Shown: one piece after another, positions 30,961-42,401 of the stretch
Layout: the number at the start of each line of letters is the position of its first letter
Position numbering within the stretch: the stretch's first letter is position 1
Origin: Pomacea canaliculata
Taxonomy: Eukaryota > Mollusca > Gastropoda > Architaenioglossa > Ampullariidae
Assembly (NCBI RefSeq): GCF_003073045.1
Contig: NC_037599.1
Coordinates: 1,240,001-1,304,000 of the forward strand
Direction of reading: 5' to 3'
DNA: 64,000 nt
The notes under the pieces: generated by a model
What the model was told of the DNA's origin: nothing
The model's input: only the letters and a program-made list of their open reading frames with translations
The model's database searches: none
Position numbers and translations under genes: made by a program

Positions 30961-31414
30961 AGAATAGTAAACGCAAAATTTGTACAGCGCATACTCACAC
31001 ACCTAAGGAGCATGCTCTTAGCTCTTAAGAACTAGAACTAAACAAGGACAGCATACGAGGGACAGGAAAACAAGTAAATAACTTATGAAGTACAAAAGAA
31101 TCAACAACCGGAATAAATGAAGAGAATAAAACACAGAAAAGACAGAAAACACAAAAACACACACAACAGCGCTATGTACCTACTGAAATATTCACATCAC
31201 AGCCTCTTTTCTTCACACCCCTTCCGTCCTCTCCCTTGTATACACACCGTTTATGACGGCTTCATTCTGTCTTGTCTCAAAGTGTGCGCAAAGAAACGAA
31301 CACTATTCCAACCATGGTTGCACTGAAAAGTCTCCATCCCTTCCCCCCCCCCCAAAAAAAAACAAAAACGAAAGCAAAAGAAAACCACTTACTTACCAGC
31401 TAATGGTAATGAGG

Positions 31415-32260
31415 GCGGATTGATACAGAATAGTCCACGATCGCTTTTCGGGTAACACTGAGACACAGTGAAGTCACTAATGAATTATTCACTGGAGGAT
31501 GTTCGTCACATGACTGCTGCCATCTTTTGCCAACTGCTGAGGGTCTTGATTGGGTTCTTGTCGTAGCAGGTCCTTTGTTGTCTTTCACTGGTCTTGGTCT
31601 GTCTTTGAGTAGCCTTTCCGCTCTGTGCAAATCCGAAATTTCTTGACGGTGAATGTCCGATAGACCAAGTCTTAACTAGATAATATGGAGCACTTTCCTG
31701 TGGCAGTCCTCTACTGTTTCGTTTCTATGGTCGTCAGGTATTCCGTAGATTCTTACTGTCTCCGTGAGTACTGCTATAGAAGATTTATTTCTTCCTTGTA
31801 TAAATGGGAGTGTCTTGTTGATCTGCAAACTTCCACTTTCAAATACTCTTTGCTTTTGCAGAGATTCAACTGTTGCCTTCAGCATTTCATTTTCTTTTTT
31901 TAACATCGAAAAGTGCGCTTGTAAGCAACTCTACTTTATTGTCGATGCGTTTTGCCAGTGCACGATGGCAATCTCCTATCTGTTGTTTCTGTAGTTTTTA
32001 GCAGGTTTTCCAATTTTTCGACTATTGGATTGTTAATTGTTCCAGAAAGTGTACATGAAAAAGGTTGAATTCAGAGAGTCTGTCTCTCGCGTGACTTAGA
32101 CGGTCTGCTTCTTTTTTGTAATGCTTCCGTCACTCTTTCTCTTGCTTCTATCTCTCCCAGTTTCTGAGGAGTATTAAATAAACTTTCCTCAGCGTTTGAT
32201 TCTTGTTTCCTCTTCTTGTATTTTTTCGGAGACAGTATTTACTATTTTCCTGCCTCTGTT
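31415..32260 (-). pseudogene. LINE ORF1-like remnant, unit 2
   Basis: The minus-strand open stretch 31906-31676 gives MLKKENEMLKATVESLQKQ (coiled coil), then VRIYGIPDDHRNETVED ending at a stop after KVLHII. A downstream frame gives HRAERLLKDRPRPVKDN (31630 downwards). It is homologous to 25420-26340 and is a dead copy inherited by duplication. Confidence 0.65.
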
Positions 32261-33321
32261 GGATAGTACAGCAACAACACAGCGCCAAAAGCACGGCACC
32301 TACAAGCAAAGTCAGGCCACGAGTCGTCCAACACCAGTTTCATTGGTGACCACAGGTCAGTAGTTGCACAGTCGCGTGTTGTACGGGTCACTTCGCCTCC
32401 TTGCTGCAGACATCTCTTGGGTCACATTATGGACTCTAAATTTTAAAAACCGTTCCTAGTCTGAAGCAAAGCCACCGCAAGTCTCCATAAATATACTGTC
32501 CTTTGTGATTTAAGGGCCGAACATTCACTTTGGGTCTAAAAAACACATTTTGTGACCGGACGAAGTCACAGACACGTCCTTCCTCCATGCATGACCGTCA
32601 CTCACCCCCTGACCTTCGAACTAATATTGAGTGAAGCAGTTTGAATTCCTAGACACAGATTCACCTTTACACGTATTTAATCAAAATCTCAAAGTTCATG
32701 AACTGACTCTACAGCCTTAGGTCTGTGCCAGTCCATTGCCCTCACCACGTGATAAACACAGAAAGCTAGAGTTGCCCAATGATGCAAAGCTGCGGAAGGA
32801 CTACATCGTGATTCTCGACCTTATATGATTTTAAAAATGAGCATTCCATAAAGTGACGAGACAGTATACAGCCTAGGATACATCAATGAAATTATTGCTC
32901 GTCTGACAAACATGAACTACACAGTGTATTTCGAATTCACAGACAGTGGAAATGACAACAAACGTCTTGAATGGTTTGTGAAAAATACTTTTCTTCGTTG
33001 ACTGGTTACGGGGATTGACTACATTATTCTGACATGCACAAGTAAGCAACTCACAAAAATTCTGGGTGATATGAAGAGCTTTTAGTTATAAACAACATGG
33101 AGTAGAGTAAACAAATTGTAAAGTAGGAGGATTTCTGACAAGGTATTTAAAAGGAAGTTGAGTTAGACATGTTCTTTTTACTAGTGACCAGGATGTTTGG
33201 AGCTGTGAGGTAGTTACAAGATACACACTATTGTTGATGACAACTACCAGCATGACGATATGGCGGTAGTTAAGATAACATTAGAATGGACCTCTATCTA
33301 CCATGTACCATCTGATACATT

Positions 33322-34329
33322 TTAGTTCATTGTTTTTGTCATAGGAATCGACGACTCAGTGACATCAATGATTGTTCCAGCGGTTGGAGACACTTTGCGA
33401 AAATTTTGAAAAAATGCAAGGTAAAAAATGATATTAATGCTAGAGTTCAGCGACTCAAGAAACTCATAAGTAGGGGCCAATATATCAACGATTAAGTAGC
33501 TAGTGCCCGTACTTTGTTCTTGAGTATAATGGAGATAGATAAAAGCAAGTGCTACACAAGTGCCAGTAATAAGGTAGGCCAGTATAGAGCACACTGACAT
33601 CAACACCACGACCACCGTCACCCGCCGACCTATATACCGTCTTTCCTCAGAATGTGATGAAGATGGTGATGACCTCAGCGCTGTTGATGAACGAAGTTTC
33701 TTCAGAAGAAGGACATCGAAGACGATCATCAAGAGAGTAGTAACACTAAATTCACAAAAAATAAAAATGACTGGAAAATAGTATGAAACGTTTTCTTTAC
33801 CAATTTTATCGTTAAAAATTAATAATGTCATGACGATAAATGGGATGATAAGAAGAAGACACCAAAAAAATAGGACCACACAGGCAATAATGACTTGACA
33901 TCGTGTTAGAAGAGTGCCGTTGTAAACCTCTAGTGGTCTGGACACAACGATAAAGCGACACACTGCTATCAATAGTGTCGTGTGCAAAGACAAAGCTTGT
34001 CCAAGCAATTCTGTGCCGTACGCTGTGAAAAGCACTGTAAAATAAGTATGGTCGGAGAAGTAGCGGCGGAACAAAACAAAAATCCTCCAGAAAGAAATCG
34101 ACACAAGATGTTTGATGTCGACGACGGCGAGGTACTTGAACAGGAAGATGACGGGGTTGTACGTCTTGTGGGTTCTCCACACCATCAGTGACACCAAGTT
34201 ACCCATGATACCCAGATACGACACCGTTAGAATGACGTAATCGATGGTACGGAGATGGGTAGGTTGATACGGAAGTGTTTTGGAGAAGTGTGCGTTAGGA
34301 TCTATGGAAGTATTCTGAGACACATCCAT
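33322..34329 (-). CDS. Receptor 3: atypical class A GPCR, intact
   Basis: 335 residues from ATG 34329 (MDVSQNTSIDPNAHF), 12 codons after a TTG inside the TTTTGCAG acceptor. It has the same helix plan as receptor 2: GIMGNLVSLMVW in TM1, LAVVD in TM2, AVCRFIVVSRP at the end of TM3, NSSINIIFYLAF in TM7. It differs from receptor 2 mainly in the second extracellular loop and TM5 (FNDKIGKENVSYYFPVIF), the third loop and the extracellular end before TM7 (HYTQEQSTGTSYLIVDILAP), surfaces that could set ligand choice. The C-tail is shorter. The UTR intron is only about 0.44 kb, to the exon end at 34812. No disulfide cysteine at 3.25. Confidence 0.93.
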   Translation of the reverse strand: MDVSQNTSIDPNAHFSKTLPYQPTHLRTIDYVILTVSYLGIMGNLVSLMVWRTHKTYNPVIFLFKYLAVVDIKHLVSISFWRIFVLFRRYFSDHTYFTVLFTAYGTELLGQALSLHTTLLIAVCRFIVVSRPLEVYNGTLLTRCQVIIACVVLFFWCLLLIIPFIVMTLLIFNDKIGKENVSYYFPVIFIFCEFSVTTLLMIVFDVLLLKKLRSSTALRSSPSSSHSEERRYIGRRVTVVVVLMSVCSILAYLITGTCVALAFIYLHYTQEQSTGTSYLIVDILAPTYEFLESLNSSINIIFYLAFFQNFRKVSPTAGTIIDVTESSIPMTKTMN

Positions 34330-34811
34330 AAAGTCTTCTTCCTCTGGTGCTTCTACCTGCAAAAGTAAGAGAACAGCTCAGTTGTCTTCATTCGAGTTTT
34401 GAAAGGAACAGTCTGATATGACTTTTCCTAGCATTGTATATTTTAATATATCAGTCACAAACTGCTTTATGAATCGCTGATTTTCGAGTTTGTCTTGCGT
34501 AGTTTATGAAATGACATCCATGTACCAGCCTGTGTTATAATGAAATATTACAACAAAAAAGCAAGAGGTTAGACCAATCGTTGACGAAAACAAAAGCTGT
34601 TCAAAAGTGTTTAAATACCAAGTTTCTTGTATGCTACATGTTATTGTAAAGTACGAACGATTAGCACACCCATTTATTTGGTGTCATCGGAAATAGCCGA
34701 AGTAGTAAACACACTTTACTGTATAAAAAGTTAAACTCAAACCCAGAAATGGAGACCGATATGCATCTAGATGTATGAACAAAGAATTTCTTGCAGTTCT
34801 TGGCTACTTAC

Positions 34812-35120
34812 TTCTGGGATAAACGACGGCTGATGTCACGGAGAGCGTCCTTTGACCTCAAATGTTTTAAGGGCCCAATGAGTATTCAGCGAGGGTACAT
34901 ATGGTTGTAACGGTGGCATCGTTAGTGAGTACAAGATCCCGTAACTCTATTTACTGTTGTCCGCCATGTTGTCCCTGCCCGCGTCATACGTGTATTACGT
35001 CATAATCAGAGTACGTATAGGCATGACGACAGCTGAATGTGACGTAAGGAAACAGAGTGGAGGAATACAGCAAGGTCTGACGACGGTGCCGAGACTACCG
35101 CTGATATAATATAGTCCGTC
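34812..35120 (-). promoter_or_regulatory. Receptor 3 5' module (class II, no palindrome, TATA-like block)
   Basis: Donor CCAGAA|GTAAGT (exon end 34812), upstream ORF MADNSK behind AACATGGCGGAC near 34970, then CRE-like gattATGACGTAA. Further upstream it follows receptor 6's version (tgacgtaagg, gaatacagcaagg, accgctgatataatatagtcc), not that of receptors 1, 2, 4 and 5. TATATTATAT at about 35105-35114 on the minus strand could be a TATA box. Confidence 0.55.
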
Positions 35121-35130
35121 GTGGAGTTAT

Positions 35131-36229
35131 CGGTTGGTAGGTGTCGACAACTCCGACTTTCTCTGTGAGCAGCGTTTACGTCTCACAGCTGTACTGCATG
35201 ACTAACGTAACGAGAGACCTGCATAGAAGAAAAACAAATTTTTTTTTGTTTAAGCCATTGGCCTCGAACAGGAGAGTGACATCAATATGACTTGCACATT
35301 TCTAAAACATTGCATAAAGATATTCTGCAGCATGTGTAATAGTTAGAACATACAGTTATATGGTGTATTGTTGTTTGTTAGACACCTCTACATGGGCACT
35401 TCAATACCTCATAATTAAACACCAAATAAAGAGCTAGCGAGGGGGAGAAACAAATTATTGCTCAGGTCATCGGCCCATATTACAGTATCCTCAATTGTAA
35501 TTTTTACAGCACAGACAAAAAAGAGGCATGGTATGTTCATAGAGTTCCGTATAGTTACCAAGCATTGTTTCCGATTTTTAATGCCTTTCATATGTAGAGC
35601 TCAGTGTTAGATATTATTATCTTACTACTCCTGATAAATAGCAACATTAACTTAAACATAGAAGGAGGCTATAAAATTTCGAAGGTATAAATTTCTCTCA
35701 AAGAACAGTATACCTGGGAGATATAAACATGAAATGCAGCTTAGTTTTATTTATATCTGTACAAAATGGACAGTCGTAATCAGAAGGCAACGTATTGAGT
35801 AGGGCCTGAGGGTACGGACTTTTATTAAAGAAACACCTACTCTAAATCTGATTAAATTACTCCTAAATGTAGGCATTTTTTAAATAGTAAAGATGATGAC
35901 TATCAGTAAAAGAGGATTTAAACGAATAATAGAAATAATATCGTTCATTGGAAGATGCAGCATGCATCCTGATTACACAAAAGTCGAATGCTAAAAGTCG
36001 AGGAAGGGGGCGCTACTCTGTGGCTTGACCCCGGCTCACAATCATTCTCTACGTTTTTTGACGTGTTTGAATTCTACGGGAATTTCGCTTCCTCCAGCTT
36101 GTGCATGAATGGTTATAAGTGTTACTTCAATACGTCTGACTGTGAGGAGCACCGTATTGCTGCGTGTGAGTGTCCCTGTACGGGAGAAATTTCTTTTACC
36201 AATACCGCGTCCATTTTGTGACCGTTGGT
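35131..36229. other. AT-rich spacer, no gene seen
   Basis: About 1.1 kb with no supported coding region. The short frame at 35988-36221 has no family features. Confidence 0.4.
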
Positions 36230-36480
36230 TAGATCTATAGATAGTCAGAAACGGACTGAAACGGACTACAGGTGCGGCCAATCGGGACTATCTGGCTGAT
36301 AACACTCCCTTCAGTGACTGAGTATCGTCCCTACCAAGTAGATCTATTACAATCCCAATACCTAGTTGAATCGGCGATAGATCTGCCATGATCGTGCTAT
36401 GAGCAGTGTAGTGTAGTCTATGTGTGTATGCCTGTACGGCAGACTTTCACACTTCGATGTGTTAGAGTGGCGACACAGTC

Positions 36481-37950
36481 ATGCTGATCTACAGTCGGGA
36501 CTTTCTGCTATCGCTGAGGCAGAAGGCCACACAGGCCCCTGTTGTGAATTTCAGTGACATTCCGACACAGGGCGGGCAAAGAAAAAAGAAACTGAGAGGA
36601 TCTAGAGGAGGAGTCAGACACAGACTGAAGAGGAGAGGGTGCCGACATCCACTGCCAGCCATCACCCTGTCGAATGTGCGCTCTCTCCACAACAAACAGC
36701 ATGAGCTCTCTGCGCTCATTAAATTCGATGGAGACTACCGACGTTGTGACCTCTTCTGTTTCACTGAAACATGGCTAACAGAGGAGGAGACATTCGGACT
36801 TGAAGGGTACACAACGATTCGATTTGACAGGAATGCACAAGCGACAAACAAGCATGTAGGGGGAGGCTTGTGTATGCTTGCAAATGAGAAATGGGCCACG
36901 AACTACACAGTACGAGAACAGACTAGTACCCCCCATTATGAGATACTGACAGTGTCCTTCAGGCCGCATTATTTACCTCGTGAATTCGGCCAAATCACTG
37001 TGGTCCTCGTCTATGTGCCCGGCCCAGACTTCAACCTTGCAGCTGAGCACATTGCAGACACATATAATCGAGCGACAACAAGATCAGTTGATCAGCCTGT
37101 GTTTTTGCTCGGTGACTTCAACCGCTGTGATGTCTGTAAGCTGCTCCCTGTCTCCATCAATACGTCACGTGTTCCCACCCGCCTCGACAGAACGCTAGAC
37201 AGGTGTTTCGGCAATGTGCCGGCCGCTTATGTTTCCAAGTGCCGGCCGCCGCTGGGCAGATCGGACCACAACATTGTTCATCTGCTACCCACATACAGAC
37301 AGCTCCTTAAACGTGAAAAGCCGACAACACTATGTATTAGGACCTGGACAAATGAAGCAACTGAGCTGCTCAGAGACTGCCTAGAGGTCACTGACTGGGA
37401 TCTGTTCTTCACTACCTGTGGAGACGACCTGGACTGTCTGGCAGACACAATCACCTCTTACATCACCTTCTGTGAAGAGTCTGTCATCCCTACCAAGCAG
37501 ATCTGCAGCTATCCAAATAACAAACCATGGCTAGGTAAAGGACTGAAGCACTGTCTCAATGAAAAGAAGATAGCTTTTATGCAAGGAGACAAACAGAAAG
37601 TGAAAGAAAAGGAGAAGGAGTTCAGGGCAAAGGCAAGAACGGCTAGAGTGGAATACAGAAAGAAGGTAGAAAAGCAATTAATTGAGGGCAACGCAAGAGA
37701 TGCTTGGAAGGGCCTGGACACCATGATGGGTAGAGAACGCAAGACACAAAGAGTAAAGTGTGATGACCCAGTGTCATTTGTTAATGAGCTCAACACTTTC
37801 TACGCGCGGTTTGATGTGAGAGACTTCAGCAATGAAGCAGAAAATATCTGTTCTTCACTGTCGGCAGCCACTGTCACCATCTGTGAGGGAGATGTTGTCA
37901 GAATTCTCTCTCATGTGAACCCACGTAAAGCCCTGGACCTGACCACGTGA
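36481..37950 (+). CDS. LINE ORF2 N-terminal part: AP endonuclease (Rex1/CR1-like)
   Basis: 489 codons. A basic leader (RGGVRHRLKRRGCRHPLP) is followed by an apurinic endonuclease domain with SNVRSLHNKQHEL, CFTETWLTEE (catalytic Glu), FLLGDFNRCDV and GRSDHNIVHLLP (catalytic Asp-His). A linker helix (KVKEKEKEFRAKARTARVEY) then leads into the reverse transcriptase. It ends at VNPRKALDLTT, where the family continues with its GPD...VL motif, so the frame is lost there. It would nick target DNA for target-primed reverse transcription. Residues needed for nicking are present. Confidence 0.88.
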   Translation: MLIYSRDFLLSLRQKATQAPVVNFSDIPTQGGQRKKKLRGSRGGVRHRLKRRGCRHPLPAITLSNVRSLHNKQHELSALIKFDGDYRRCDLFCFTETWLTEEETFGLEGYTTIRFDRNAQATNKHVGGGLCMLANEKWATNYTVREQTSTPHYEILTVSFRPHYLPREFGQITVVLVYVPGPDFNLAAEHIADTYNRATTRSVDQPVFLLGDFNRCDVCKLLPVSINTSRVPTRLDRTLDRCFGNVPAAYVSKCRPPLGRSDHNIVHLLPTYRQLLKREKPTTLCIRTWTNEATELLRDCLEVTDWDLFFTTCGDDLDCLADTITSYITFCEESVIPTKQICSYPNNKPWLGKGLKHCLNEKKIAFMQGDKQKVKEKEKEFRAKARTARVEYRKKVEKQLIEGNARDAWKGLDTMMGRERKTQRVKCDDPVSFVNELNTFYARFDVRDFSNEAENICSSLSAATVTICEGDVVRILSHVNPRKALDLTT

Positions 37951-38041
37951 GAGGCAAAATACTCAAAGAGTGTGCTAGTCAGCTGAGTGGTGTTTTTACC
38001 AGACTTTTTCAGCTCTCCCTGACTCTCATAGTGTCCCCCGC

Positions 38042-39279
38042 GTGTGGAGAACATCCACAATAATACCAGTGCCAAAGAAGCCTCATGCTACCAACTTGAA
38101 AGACTTTCGACCTGTGGCTCTCACGTCTGTTGTGGCCAAATGTTTGGAGAGAGTTGTGGGAAGATTGTTAATCCCCACCATGGCTGATCGCCTGGATCCT
38201 TTGCAGTTTGCCTACAAGCCACGCAGGGGGGTGTCTGATGCAACTCTCACGCTTTTAAATACTATCCTACAACACTTGGACACTTCTGGCACCTATGTTC
38301 GGGTCCTGTTCATGGACCTTTTCCAGCGCCTTCAACACGGTCCAGCCACACCTTCTTGTACAGCGCCTACTAGACCTGGATGTCAACACTGGCCTAGTTC
38401 TATGGATCAGATATTCCTGAAGGACCGACCACAAGAGGGTGGGTCTCAGAGTTCCACCGACAGGTACTATAGGGTCCAGCAGCTCGTCTGACGGAGTTTA
38501 TTTGTCAGTGGATGGAATGATTCTGTCAGATGAGCAGATCCTCAACACGGGTACCCCTCAGGGATGTGTGCTTTCCCCCATCCTGTTCTCTGTATATACA
38601 AATGGGATTAGTAATTAACAGTGCTATTCTCAAACTTGTTAAATATGCAGATGACATGGCCCTTGTGGGCTGCCTGAAAGACGAGCAGTCCCTGTCACAG
38701 TACCTGGTCTGTGTGGGGAGCTGGAGGAGTGGTTTGACCGCAGCTTTCTGGATCTGAACGTTGAAAAAACGGAGGAGATGGCCTTTGGAAGAGCCTACGA
38801 AGGAAGAAGATGGCACAACCCCTCTCTCCCCACCACTCCAAATCAAGGGACAGCAGGTGCAGAGGGCTGCTGTGTTTAGGTACCTTGGTACAGTGATCGA
38901 CGGAAAGCTCTCATTTAGTGATCACGTGAACCAAGTGTACAAAAAGCCCAGCAACGGCTGTAACCTTCTGAGGAGACTTCGCAGCTTCGACGTCAGCTCT
39001 GGGGTGCTGGAGACTGTGTACAGGTCTCTTGTTGAGAGCATCCTCTCATTCAACATCGCTGCCTGGTATGGTCATCTACTAGTCAAAGACAAGGCAAGGC
39101 TGGCCAGAATCATCCACCAGGCAAATAAAATTATTGGTCAAGCACAGCTGCCACTTTCTGACTTGTACCTTCATGCAGTCAGAAGGATGGCACATAACAT
39201 CATTTCGGACCTGAACACCCTCTCCACACCAGCTTCCAGCTGTTGCCCTCAGGCAGGCGCTATAAGGTACCACGCATAA
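38042..39279 (+). pseudogene. LINE reverse transcriptase and C-terminus, frame-broken
   Basis: 38042-38490 gives PVPKKPHATNLKDFRPVALT and then ADRLDPLQFAYKPRRGVSDA, breaking inside the FMDL(S/F)xAFNT motif at about 38320. 38540-38690 gives GTPQGCVLSPILFSVYTNG and KYADDMALVG in different frames. 38761-39279 gives the C-terminal thumb and end domain (FRYLGTVIDGKLSFSDHV, LVESILSFNIAAWYG). At least four frame changes. Confidence 0.85.
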
Positions 39280-39345
39280 GGAAAGCTGCCTACCAGAGTC
39301 CTTCGTGCCAGCAGCCATCACCATCCTAAATAAAGGCACAAGGAC

Positions 39346-39425
39346 TCAGGAGGAATCAAAACAGAGACTGAAGAAGAGTGAGTGCTGACATCTATTGTCA
39401 GCCATCACCTCGTGTGTCATTCTTG
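39346..39425 (+). mobile_element. Small second LINE piece (same family, endonuclease leader)
   Basis: cagagactgaagaagagtg...gctgacatctattgtcagccatcacc matches 36620-36670 of the main copy at about 80 percent by eye. It is placed right after the main copy's 3' coding end, so a rearranged or second copy lies here. Confidence 0.5.
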
Positions 39426-39569
39426 TCAATGACATTTTCTGGACGCAGCCGCGGTAAAGTTGAAGAAAAATGAACAATTAGCAAAATAAACAACTGATCA
39501 ATGCGTACGTGTCATCTACGGTGTCACCGATCACCGCAACTAAAAAATATATCCATGGTATTCATATTG

Positions 39570-40890
39570 CCATGCATAGCGTCGCACGAACTGTTTCATC
39601 TACACTTTGTGCGAGTTTGTTGCCTGTCTCGCGGTAGTCGCTGCGATCTGCGCGGTTCGGACACGATAGGACTCATTTCTGTACTGTCATCTGACACCAC
39701 AGACACTGTTACTTCTGGCACCACAGGCATGTCACAAGAAGTTCTGTGGTGATGGTTTGGAAGAGTAGCATACACCCTGGCGTTTCCTCTTCATGTCGTC
39801 ATCCTGAAGGTATGGCGCCTCCCGCAGTTGAATGTCCTTTATCTTGGAGTATACCAAATGATCGTCTAGGTACACAAGAAGGACTGAAATTAAACAGTTC
39901 GCATGGTGGTCTGCATTAACCTCTGGAAAGTGGCTGGTGTGGACGTCAGACCCATTGGCATCCTGGAACGGGGTGTTGCCAGCGGCCCTAGCCATGTCCT
40001 TTTGTTGACAATGTCTTCTCAAGATGAGCTTCATGCACGGCTGCCTGTACTGCCTGCGCCACATCTGCGGTAGAGTCCATTATCCGATCAGGACGTTCTT
40101 CCCTAGTAGAAGCGACACGCGCCTCCTGCGCTCACTTGTGACCACATCGACCAGGTCCTTGACCACCAGGATAGGAACGTCCTCAGACGCTGGCCGTAAA
40201 CATGTCCACCACCGCACTCCTGATTTGTTTTAGCTGTAAGTCCTGTATGTGCCCTCGTGCCCACTGTCAGTGACCGTCGTTACCTCACTGCCGTGTCGAG
40301 CAACGCCATCACTCAACTGCCATAAATGACAACCTCCGCCGTCGGACACTTTCCAGTTCAGGCCAGCTACACTTTATTTCCCTGTCATCCTGTTACGGAC
40401 GACGGGGCAGTCACTTTCCCTGACCGGTCGGGCTGCAGTCCTCCGAGATGGTGTCAATCGCCGCCACTTCGACGCTCTGACGCCGCCTTCTACCTCGCCT
40501 GCTTAAATTCTGGAGCTTCGCGGCGTATTCGTCGACCACTCATCACGTTGCTGTGGCCACTGATGTCGACATCTTTCCGTTCGCCGTACGCCTCCACTAG
40601 GACACCCAAGATCTCTCTCGCGTATTCTTGCGTCATGCGGAAGCATCAACACTCGACGTCTGGCAGGTCCCTCAGCGAGCTCAAGATGTAACCACGAGCC
40701 GCATTCTGACACATCGGGGTTTATGGCGAGAGCTAACTCGACCTCTGTTTCAATCTCGTCGACACTCGTTGGTCCACCGGCAAAACTACTGAAAGCGGAC
40801 TAACTGGTATGCTCGTAGAGCCTCTGCCCACCCACGGATAGCATCATGGTCCTCTCTATGTACTAATCTTCTGTCGTGGGCTTCTGCCCG
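39570..40890 (-). mobile_element. Fossil Ty3/Gypsy-type LTR retrotransposon fragment
   Basis: The minus strand carries pol-derived sequence of the Ty3/Gypsy family, recognised by its reverse-transcriptase YLDD region and the adjacent template-grip region, with probable upstream gag/protease-side sequence toward 40890. It is broken by several changes and no LTRs were recognised. It lies between the body and the 3' tail of the LINE, so it probably inserted into that LINE and is younger than it. Limits are approximate. Confidence 0.6.
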
Positions 40891-41131
40891 TGATGAACAA
40901 ATGTTTCTTTTTGTTCAGCAGTGCTTTTTAGGCCTTGGTCACCCAAGGTTTTGTTAGGATAAACATACACTGCCTTGATGGACTGGTGCAATCAACACTA
41001 TTTTACTCCTCACTTTTACTCCTAACTGTTTGTTAAATGTCTGTATGGGTATGTGAGCAAAGACAAATTTCTGTCCTCCTGGGCAGACAATAAAGTCTGT
41101 TTTGATTTTGATTTTTTGATTTTGATGCTAA
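40891..41131 (+). mobile_element. 3' UTR and tail of a Rex1-like LINE
   Basis: Ends ctcctgggcagacaataaag followed by (GATTTT)n, the typical short-repeat tail of this LINE group. It fits as the displaced end of the 36.2-39.3 kb element. Confidence 0.6.
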
Positions 41132-41489
41132 TGCTGTCATAATTTTTCACTTACACTGCGTTATTTTATTCCTTGTACTTTCAAATGCCATACTTTGGAA
41201 AACAAGATATGGTCTACAAACACGCTACCCCATTAAAAGCAATACATTTAAAATAAAAAGAAGTTTTATAGCTGCGGCAAAATCTCAATGGGCTTCACAA
41301 ATGGGAACAACACACAAGACTTAGAAAAAAATTAGGTTGCGATAATGTCCCTTGATTGGACAGGACATTTACAAACCATATTTTAGGACATAGTGTACTC
41401 GTGTAAACTACCGTGGTCGTGATATCGCCTCATTTGTTAGCTCGGCGTAAAACATCAAGGTTAGTTGTTTACATATTTATTACATAGTA
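41132..41489. other. AT-rich spacer, no gene seen
   Basis: No coding or repeat features recognised. Confidence 0.35.
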
Positions 41490-41818
41490 ACAGTGGGCGT
41501 TTGCTCAGTAGGCGAAGCTACGCCAATAATCTAACATCATTACACTTCGTCTGGTTCTTGAGGGTAAAGGTCCTCCCACGACTATGTGCAGGTTGCTGGG
41601 GAGTGAGGTGTTAGAGACCTCACTTATCTCGGGGCCAGCTTTACGTGAGGGCGGTCTCCATCTCCTGCCCCTCCTCGCTTCCCTACCTTCCACGACCCTC
41701 TGTGGAGTCAGGTATCCATGCCCGCCAACTGGGTCGACTGGGGCAAGTGAGCTGAACTACATGGGTATCGAACCGGAGTATCCTTTAGTTCGGACGCCAG
41801 CGCTCTAACCACTCGAAA
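41490..41818 (-). mobile_element. tRNA-derived SINE (copy 1)
   Basis: On the minus strand a tRNA-like head has an A box (TGGTTAGAGCGCTGG, about 41813-41799) and a B box (GGTTCGATACCC, about 41775-41764), the right spacing for a pol III promoter. A conserved body follows (cagtcgacccagttggcggg, atacctgactcc, gaggtctctaacacctcac). The same body is in the plus-strand copy at 62.5 kb. Confidence 0.8.
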
Positions 41819-42401
41819 TTACGGTTTATTATAGCACACACCTCAATCCTGACATTTATATAACCAATTAAAAAAAAAAACTCCTAAAATATTCCGGTCT
41901 TGTCACAAACTACTGTGATTTTTATTGCAAGATAACATCGGAAAAGAAAATGGTCGACGGATGGCTAGTGTTTTGCGTGGGAGTGCGTGGTTGTGAGGGT
42001 CTCAGGATGACCGCCTTTTGTTTACTGTGAGGGCATCACTAGCATAAAGTGTGATGATAATGATTGAAGGAGAAGAAAGAGAGTTGCACCAAAAAGTCTC
42101 ACCTCCCCCCCCCCTCAAAAAACAAAAAACAAAAAAAAAAAAAACCGCACAAAAAACGTACAAAGTAATAGTTATATTAGGGCGGATTGATAGAGAGTAG
42201 TCCGCGATTGTCACTGTTTGAGCAACACTGAGACACTTCAGTGTGACCCCTCAAATGTGACTTACAGTATTGGGTATCATTCAATGACAATGAAGTTTGT
42301 TTCTTTCATGCTTGTTTATTTATTCATTTACTTTGTTCAGTTATCTCTATTCATCAGTTCGGCATCATCTGTTAAACGTAATCTGCCATTATTATTATAG
42401 A

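Larger units (their letters stand above)
26640..32611. repeat. Duplicated receptor unit 2
   Basis: About 5.97 kb, starting ctgacccttcaaactaatattgac. It carries intact receptor 2, its intron with the old LINE piece, the class I 5' module, the trinucleotide tract (ACA)n at 30915-30958 and the ORF1 remnant. It lacks the three insertions of unit 1. Confidence 0.8.
32612..35130. repeat. Duplicated receptor unit 3 (shortened intron, different promoter class)
   Basis: Matches unit 2 from ctaatattgagtgaagcag through receptor 3 to about 34530. It then jumps to the position equivalent to 30012 of unit 2, so about 1.45 kb of intron including the LINE piece is absent. After the 5' module it stops matching units 1 and 2. 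Confidence 0.75.
36230..39345 (+). mobile_element. Rex1/CR1-like LINE, body
   Basis: Plus-strand non-LTR retrotransposon. 5' UTR lies before 36481, endonuclease at 36660-37280, reverse transcriptase and C-terminal region to about 39330. The C-terminal end (PQAGAIRYHA, then a second frame with RKAAYQSPSCQQPSPS) is followed by aataaagg. Several frame changes after 37950 mean it is dead. A matching 3' UTR and tail lies at 40880-41131, beyond an inserted block. Confidence 0.85.

Noticed and set aside
33982-34191. Plus-strand frames opposite each receptor (MQRQSLSKQF and relatives)
   Set aside because: Antisense shadows of TM1-TM3. They recur only because the receptors are duplicated.
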